Source: Prochlorococcus sp. AG-459-N19 (GTDB lineage: Bacteria > Cyanobacteriota > Cyanobacteriia > PCC-6307 > Cyanobiaceae). From it: 64,000 bases of DNA. The notes beneath the pieces are model-generated. The model was not told where the DNA came from, searched no databases, and saw only the letters and a list, made by a program, of their open reading frames with translations. The stretch lies in assembly GCA_003209375.1 (NCBI GenBank), contig QCRF01000006.1:1-64000 (forward strand), in the 5' to 3' direction. This document shows positions 59,812 to 64,000 of the stretch, one piece after another. A program made the translations under genes and the position numbers. Numbering within the stretch: the first letter of the stretch is position 1; every line of letters starts with the position of its first letter.

Positions 59812-60930
59812 TCAAACATTCTCGCCTTCACACCGAATCATATCTTCGATAGAAATTTTCATTATTTGTTCAATAGAAAGACCCTTTTCATATTGATTTA
59901 TCCATTTCATAGATTGATTACCTTCTTCAAGGACTTTATAGATAGGATTCAATAGATGTTTCATTCCAAAATTTTCTGCTGTGGATGACAAATCTGATAA
60001 TAAGTTTTTAATCCACTCTCTACAAATAACTTTTTTGCCATCTTGCCAGTTAATTAATTCTGCATTCAGACTATTTTTAGCAGCATTAGTTTCGTTTTGA
60101 TCACAAATTTCTGATAATTTATCAATAGAAAAAAAACTGGCATTCAAAGGGTCTAAAGTATTTATATTTTCAAAAAGATTTAAAATCCTTAGTTCTAGCA
60201 TGGCCGTAATTCCTAAAAGTAAGTTAATATCATAAACAAAATCACAAATTCTTAATTCCAAACGATCAAGAATCAAAGGTCTTTTGGGACCATTTGGTCG
60301 GATTGAAGACCAAAAATGTCTGATATTTTGCATATTTTTATTAGCTATATTTTCCTTGATCCAATCGATATAAGAATTATGATTTTTAAAAAAAGGAACC
60401 TTACTTGGTGTTTTAGGAAACTGCATCCATCTTTGAGAGTGATTCTCCGTAATTTTATTATTTAAAAAAGGTGAACTAGCACTTAGGGATAGATATAAAG
60501 CAGCCTCAGATCTTATTAGTCTAATAGCAGCAAAAAGTTTATCCAAATCATCTATTCCTACGTTTATATGTACGCTTGAAGTTGCTATGGAGGTTCCGTA
60601 ATTATCTTGTATAAATTGATGATAAACATTGTTAAAATCAGATCTTTGAAATTGAATATCATGTTTGAAACAAAGAGTGGATGAAGGAATTATTGTTAAC
60701 TCTTTTTTATTTAGAAATCTTCTTAACTTTTTTCTTGGAGTTATTAATTTCTCATATAGAAATTTGTAGTCTTTTTCAGGATTTGTTATGTATTCAACGT
60801 TTCTGTTATCTGGCTCTTTTACAAAATCAGGAAATTTTTTCTCAATTTCAGCCGAAACACCAATATGAGAATTTGAAGAACCTGTGAAAAGCTCTACCTC
60901 AAAACCCTTATAAAGATTATTTTGACTCAT
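59812..60930 (-). CDS. gshA: Glutamate-cysteine ligase, cyanobacterial type
   Basis: A 372-residue enzyme catalysing the first step of glutathione synthesis. It starts MSQNNLYKGFEVELFTG and contains TSSVHINVGIDD and RPNGPKRPLILDRLELRICDF, typical of the cyanobacterial family. It abuts the trpE stop with no gap (trpE ends at 60931). Confidence 0.9.
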   Translation of the reverse strand: MSQNNLYKGFEVELFTGSSNSHIGVSAEIEKKFPDFVKEPDNRNVEYITNPEKDYKFLYEKLITPRKKLRRFLNKKELTIIPSSTLCFKHDIQFQRSDFNNVYHQFIQDNYGTSIATSSVHINVGIDDLDKLFAAIRLIRSEAALYLSLSASSPFLNNKITENHSQRWMQFPKTPSKVPFFKNHNSYIDWIKENIANKNMQNIRHFWSSIRPNGPKRPLILDRLELRICDFVYDINLLLGITAMLELRILNLFENINTLDPLNASFFSIDKLSEICDQNETNAAKNSLNAELINWQDGKKVICREWIKNLLSDLSSTAENFGMKHLLNPIYKVLEEGNQSMKWINQYEKGLSIEQIMKISIEDMIRCEGENV

Positions 60931-62451
60931 TTATTTATCCAAACAGGCTAATGCTTTTAGTATCCCCTTTGCTTTATTTATCGTCTCTTGATATTCATTT
61001 TCAGGAAAAGAATCAGCAACTATTCCAGCTCCTGCTTGCACTGAAACATCATATTTCCCATCTTTTGAGGGTTTCACTATCATAGTTCTAATTGTAATCG
61101 CCGTATTCAATGCACCATTAATATCAATAGATCCGTAAACACCAGCATAAGGTCCTCTAGCATCTTTTTCAAAATGCTTAATCAATTGCATAGCTCTTAT
61201 TTTTGGCGCGCCAGTTACTGTCCCGGCGGGGAAAGATGCTTTTAGCAAATCCCATACATCAGCATTGTTTTTTAAGATTCCCTCAACTTCACTAACTATA
61301 TGCATAACATGTGAATATTTTTCAATAACCATTAAATCCTTGACCTTCACAGTACCAATTTCGCAAACCCTTCCAAGATCATTTCTCCCAAGATCAATTA
61401 GCATTACATGCTCAGCTATCTCTTTGGGATCTTTTAATAAATCCTTTTCTAATTCCAAGTCTTGTTGATTATCAATACCTCTAGGTCTTGTGCCAGCTAT
61501 TGGTCTTAAGCTTGCAACAATCTGACTATTTTTATTTTTTTCAGCTTTAACCATTACTTCGGGACTTGAACCTATCAGATACCATGAGCCAAAATCAAAA
61601 AATGACATATATGGAGATGGATTAACCATTCTCAAACTTCTATATAAACTAAAGGGATCATTATTAACTTGAGCTTGGAATCTCTGACTTATAACTATTT
61701 GGAAGATATCTCCCTTTCTTATGTATTCTTTTGCAGAGAGAACTGCATCCTCAAAATCTTTTTTCTTCCAATTACTTTCTAGTTCTAAATTCAAATTCTC
61801 ATTTTCATTCCAATCTAAAAACTCATTTTCATGTAGAGGAACTCTCATTAAATTTCTAGTTTTCTGAATTTTAGAAATTGAGTTTAGATACAATTCTTCA
61901 ATCGAGGAGTCTTTTGAAGAATTTATATCTGCATAAACTACTGCAGTAATGCATCTTTTTATTTGATCAAAAACAACTAACTGATCAAAAAACATCCAGG
62001 AACCATAAGGAATATTGTTTTCAGACATTTCATTTATTGGAACGCTTGGTTCTATTCGATTTATTAATTCATAACCCCAAGAGCCATATAATTGTCCAAT
62101 TGATGGTAACTCATCAAGAACTGTGGACTTATATTCCTTTGTCCAGCTTCTTAAAATATCAAAAGGATCACCTTTATGAATTTCAGTTTTACCATTATTC
62201 CACGTTTTAACTATTTCTTCTCCGTAACAAACTGCTTCCCAAAGAGGTTTAGTAGCAACAATACTCCACCTACCCAAACTTTCCCCACCTTCAACAGATT
62301 CAAGAAAAACACCATGAGAATCTTTTGTGGATAATTTCAACCAAGTTGACAATGGAGTCTCTAAATCTGCTGGCCAAGTTTGAATAATAGGTATAAAATT
62401 TTTACCTTCTTTGTAAGCCTTTATAAAACTATCTTTCTGGGAGCTGATCAT
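60931..62451 (-). CDS. trpE: Anthranilate synthase component I
   Basis: A 506-residue chorismate-using enzyme of tryptophan synthesis. The N-terminal ESVEGGESLGRWSIVA holds the feedback tryptophan site, and the catalytic half has YMSFFDFGSWYLIGSSPEVMVK, RPIAGTRPRG, DLGRNDLGRVCEIGTVKV and FPAGTVTGAPKIRAMQ. It is 59 nt downstream of psaD. trpG is not adjacent. Confidence 0.95.
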   Translation of the reverse strand: MISSQKDSFIKAYKEGKNFIPIIQTWPADLETPLSTWLKLSTKDSHGVFLESVEGGESLGRWSIVATKPLWEAVCYGEEIVKTWNNGKTEIHKGDPFDILRSWTKEYKSTVLDELPSIGQLYGSWGYELINRIEPSVPINEMSENNIPYGSWMFFDQLVVFDQIKRCITAVVYADINSSKDSSIEELYLNSISKIQKTRNLMRVPLHENEFLDWNENENLNLELESNWKKKDFEDAVLSAKEYIRKGDIFQIVISQRFQAQVNNDPFSLYRSLRMVNPSPYMSFFDFGSWYLIGSSPEVMVKAEKNKNSQIVASLRPIAGTRPRGIDNQQDLELEKDLLKDPKEIAEHVMLIDLGRNDLGRVCEIGTVKVKDLMVIEKYSHVMHIVSEVEGILKNNADVWDLLKASFPAGTVTGAPKIRAMQLIKHFEKDARGPYAGVYGSIDINGALNTAITIRTMIVKPSKDGKYDVSVQAGAGIVADSFPENEYQETINKAKGILKALACLDK

Positions 62452-62510
62452 ACTTTTGATATCAACCCAAATTATAATTATTTTCTTCTTTTATATCAAC
62501 TTTAAGGAAG

Positions 62511-62933
62511 TTAATCAAAAGTATTCTTGGTTGTAAATTTCAAACCAGCTGGATTAGGATTCTCACCAATTCTTCTGGGATTATGCCCTACTTTCTCTCT
62601 GCCTTCATTTACTTTTTCAGAGAAAACACCATCTTTTGGATGTAAAAATTCAATATCACCACCTGGGAAAATTCGGTAAATTTTAAAATCTTCAATTCTT
62701 GGCTTGAAGGCTCTTAATTGTGTCCCTAATGCAAGGCATTGTTCTTTTCTTGCAAAGTACATTAAATTATCACCTTCATGCATAATTGCCGCTCCACCAG
62801 TAGGCAATTCAAATGCTTGTTCCTTTGTACTTTTCCATACAATTGCATATTTTTCTTCGGTTTCTGCTGAGTTTAATAAACCCCCAGTACTTCCTATATG
62901 CTTTGGAAATTGACCAACTAAAGTTTCAGTCAT
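62511..62933 (-). CDS. psaD: Photosystem I subunit II
   Basis: PsaD docks ferredoxin on the stromal side of photosystem I. The 140-residue protein has [22 protein letters not shown], the [21 protein letters not shown] loop, the basic [31 protein letters not shown] segment and [20 protein letters not shown] at the end. It is 111 nt downstream of the sensor kinase gene. Confidence 0.98.
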   Translation of the reverse strand: MTETLVGQFPKHIGSTGGLLNSAETEEKYAIVWKSTKEQAFELPTGGAAIMHEGDNLMYFARKEQCLALGTQLRAFKPRIEDFKIYRIFPGGDIEFLHPKDGVFSEKVNEGREKVGHNPRRIGENPNPAGLKFTTKNTFD

Positions 62934-63044
62934 CCTTGATTTTAAGTTAATACTAATAAGAAATTAGCATTCATATTTTGCAAAATATGAAATTTACAGG
63001 AAATTTTCTACATTATTTAATATATGCAAAACTTGTTTCTCATT

Positions 63045-64000
63045 TTATTTTGAATCTGAAATCGGAAAAAATACAGTTAAACCTGTATCACGCCTTTGTG
63101 TGACATGTCCTCCTAAACTAGCTAATAACTTTTGAGTAGCATTTTGACTAAGTTGTAAACTACCTGTTTGAGGGTTCCAATTTAAGACAGGACCAAGATC
63201 AGAGCCATTATCTTTTTTTAGGATTTCTTTTTGATTACTCTCTAATTGTTGTACTTTAAGTTGAAGTTTAAGTTTTTGACCAGCTGGTCTTAATTCTAAA
63301 ATTAATGTACTGCCTTCTTTTAATCCTCTAGTATTTTTATCAATTAATCCACTTAACATTAATTCCAATTTTTCAGAATCACTCAAAATTTGAGGAAGTT
63401 GATTGGGGATATCAATCTTTAAAGAAATCCCGCGTCGATTTAATTGTTTATTCCATAAAGGAGAAAGCTTTTTAAAAATTTCAGATAAATTAATGTTTGC
63501 CAAGTTATTTAATGACGAAACTTCATTACTCACTAATTCTGCTGCATTAAAGATTAAACCAAACCGATCAATTTGTTCATTACATTCATTATCTATTTGA
63601 ATTAAACGATTTTTCATTGATTCGTCCATCTTGTATTTTTTTAAAGTAGAACTTATGAGGGTTCTTATTGTTGTCAAAGGAGTTCTTACTTCATGAGAGA
63701 TTGCGCGTAATAATTTTGCTTCAGTTATTTGCAAATTTTTTTCTTCGTTTTTTAAAGAATTATGTATATTATGATTTTGCGCAATTTTTGCTAATTTTGC
63801 CGATAATATTGGCCAAAATAATTTTTCAAATTGATTATCGATATTAAGGTTACCTAAATTATTGATTGCATTACGAAATTTTACTCCTTCCTCATAATTT
63901 GCATGATTTAATTTTGCGTGCATTAATTCAATTGAAAGTTTTAGGCTTTCTTCATCACACTTCATTAATAAAATTTTCTTATCTTTTTCTCCTACAATTG
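63045..64000 (-). CDS. Sensor histidine kinase with an eroded ATP-binding domain (partial)
   Basis: The frame is open to the window edge, so the N-terminus is missing; the first visible Met is at 63965. An H-box with the phospho-accepting histidine (ISHEVRTPLTTIR) lies about 90 residues into the visible part. The ATP-binding half is eroded: the N-box asparagine (expected after SEKLELMLSGLIDKN) is not evident, and the DxGxG box is replaced by LNWNPQTGSLQLS. It ends GGHVTQRRDTGLTVFFPI, which keeps the G2-like end. It could be an ATP-deficient kinase or a phosphatase/scaffold. It is directly upstream of psaD on the same strand. Confidence 0.7.
   Translation of the reverse strand, partial: IVGEKDKKILLMKCDEESLKLSIELMHAKLNHANYEEGVKFRNAINNLGNLNIDNQFEKLFWPILSAKLAKIAQNHNIHNSLKNEEKNLQITEAKLLRAISHEVRTPLTTIRTLISSTLKKYKMDESMKNRLIQIDNECNEQIDRFGLIFNAAELVSNEVSSLNNLANINLSEIFKKLSPLWNKQLNRRGISLKIDIPNQLPQILSDSEKLELMLSGLIDKNTRGLKEGSTLILELRPAGQKLKLQLKVQQLESNQKEILKKDNGSDLGPVLNWNPQTGSLQLSQNATQKLLASLGGHVTQRRDTGLTVFFPISDSK

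Noticed and set aside
1..64000. CRISPR array
   Set aside because: I looked for regularly spaced repeats and found only the short degenerate groups near tRNA-Ser. No cas-like protein is present.

Overview
The window looks like a chromosome segment of a high-light-adapted Prochlorococcus (marine unicellular cyanobacterium). The DNA is strongly AT-rich with many TTG/GTG starts and tight gene packing. It carries photosystem I genes (psaA, psaB, psaD, psaI, psaL), ferredoxin-type glutamate synthase, ndhN, ldpA, crtD, a CAAD/CURT1 protein, cyanobacterial gshA and a cyanobacterial CbiG-CobJ fusion. The order of blocks is what I know from this genus; the clade call is inference from memory.

Layout. 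1-2027: the str operon (rpsL, rpsG, fusA) on the minus strand, with fusA broken by an inverted join near 546-549, probably a chimera at a contig end. 2224-7989: gltB and a YciI-like gene convergent with lipA. 7990-10839: a flexible patch with a resolvase-like protein lacking catalytic residues, a small ORF, a beta-lactamase-fold protein and an NlpC/P60 hydrolase. 10892-17746: psaL-psaI, a polyprenyl-phosphate-type glycosyltransferase, and psaA-psaB. 18081-20767: CbiG-CobJ and a HAD phosphatase. 20805-23726: a cassette of three genes (small membrane protein, SxtJ-like membrane protein, SxtI-like carbamoyltransferase) ending at the 3' end of tRNA-Ser(GCU) and bounded by a 9-bp repeat of the tRNA end. 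23788-25562: alr and an HNH nuclease, divergent.

25574-41689 is one long minus-strand ribosomal superoperon (S10-spc-alpha-L13/S9-L31-prfA) read from rplC to prfA, with secY, adk, rpoA and truA inside it. Its upstream region has a nested stem-loop that could be an autoregulatory leader. 41967-45874: ndhN-ldpA, tRNA-Gln, a HAD protein, and recA with a cyanobacterial LexA box. 45904-64000: a mix of metabolic and repair genes: a decayed DinG-like helicase, tyrA, crtD, a fructosamine kinase-like gene, a CAAD protein, MoeZ-type moeB, a tandem CobO, a LarE-like protein, speD, recF (with an apparent frameshift at a homopolymer), tRNA-Arg, ppc, gshA, trpE, psaD and a sensor-kinase gene cut by the window end.

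The least ordinary part is the sxtI-sxtJ-sxtK-like carbamoylation cassette beside tRNA-Ser. The same three-gene arrangement is known from saxitoxin clusters and from other bacterial carbamoyltransferase loci, but nothing else of toxin biosynthesis is here. It is best read as a mobile modification module of unknown substrate.
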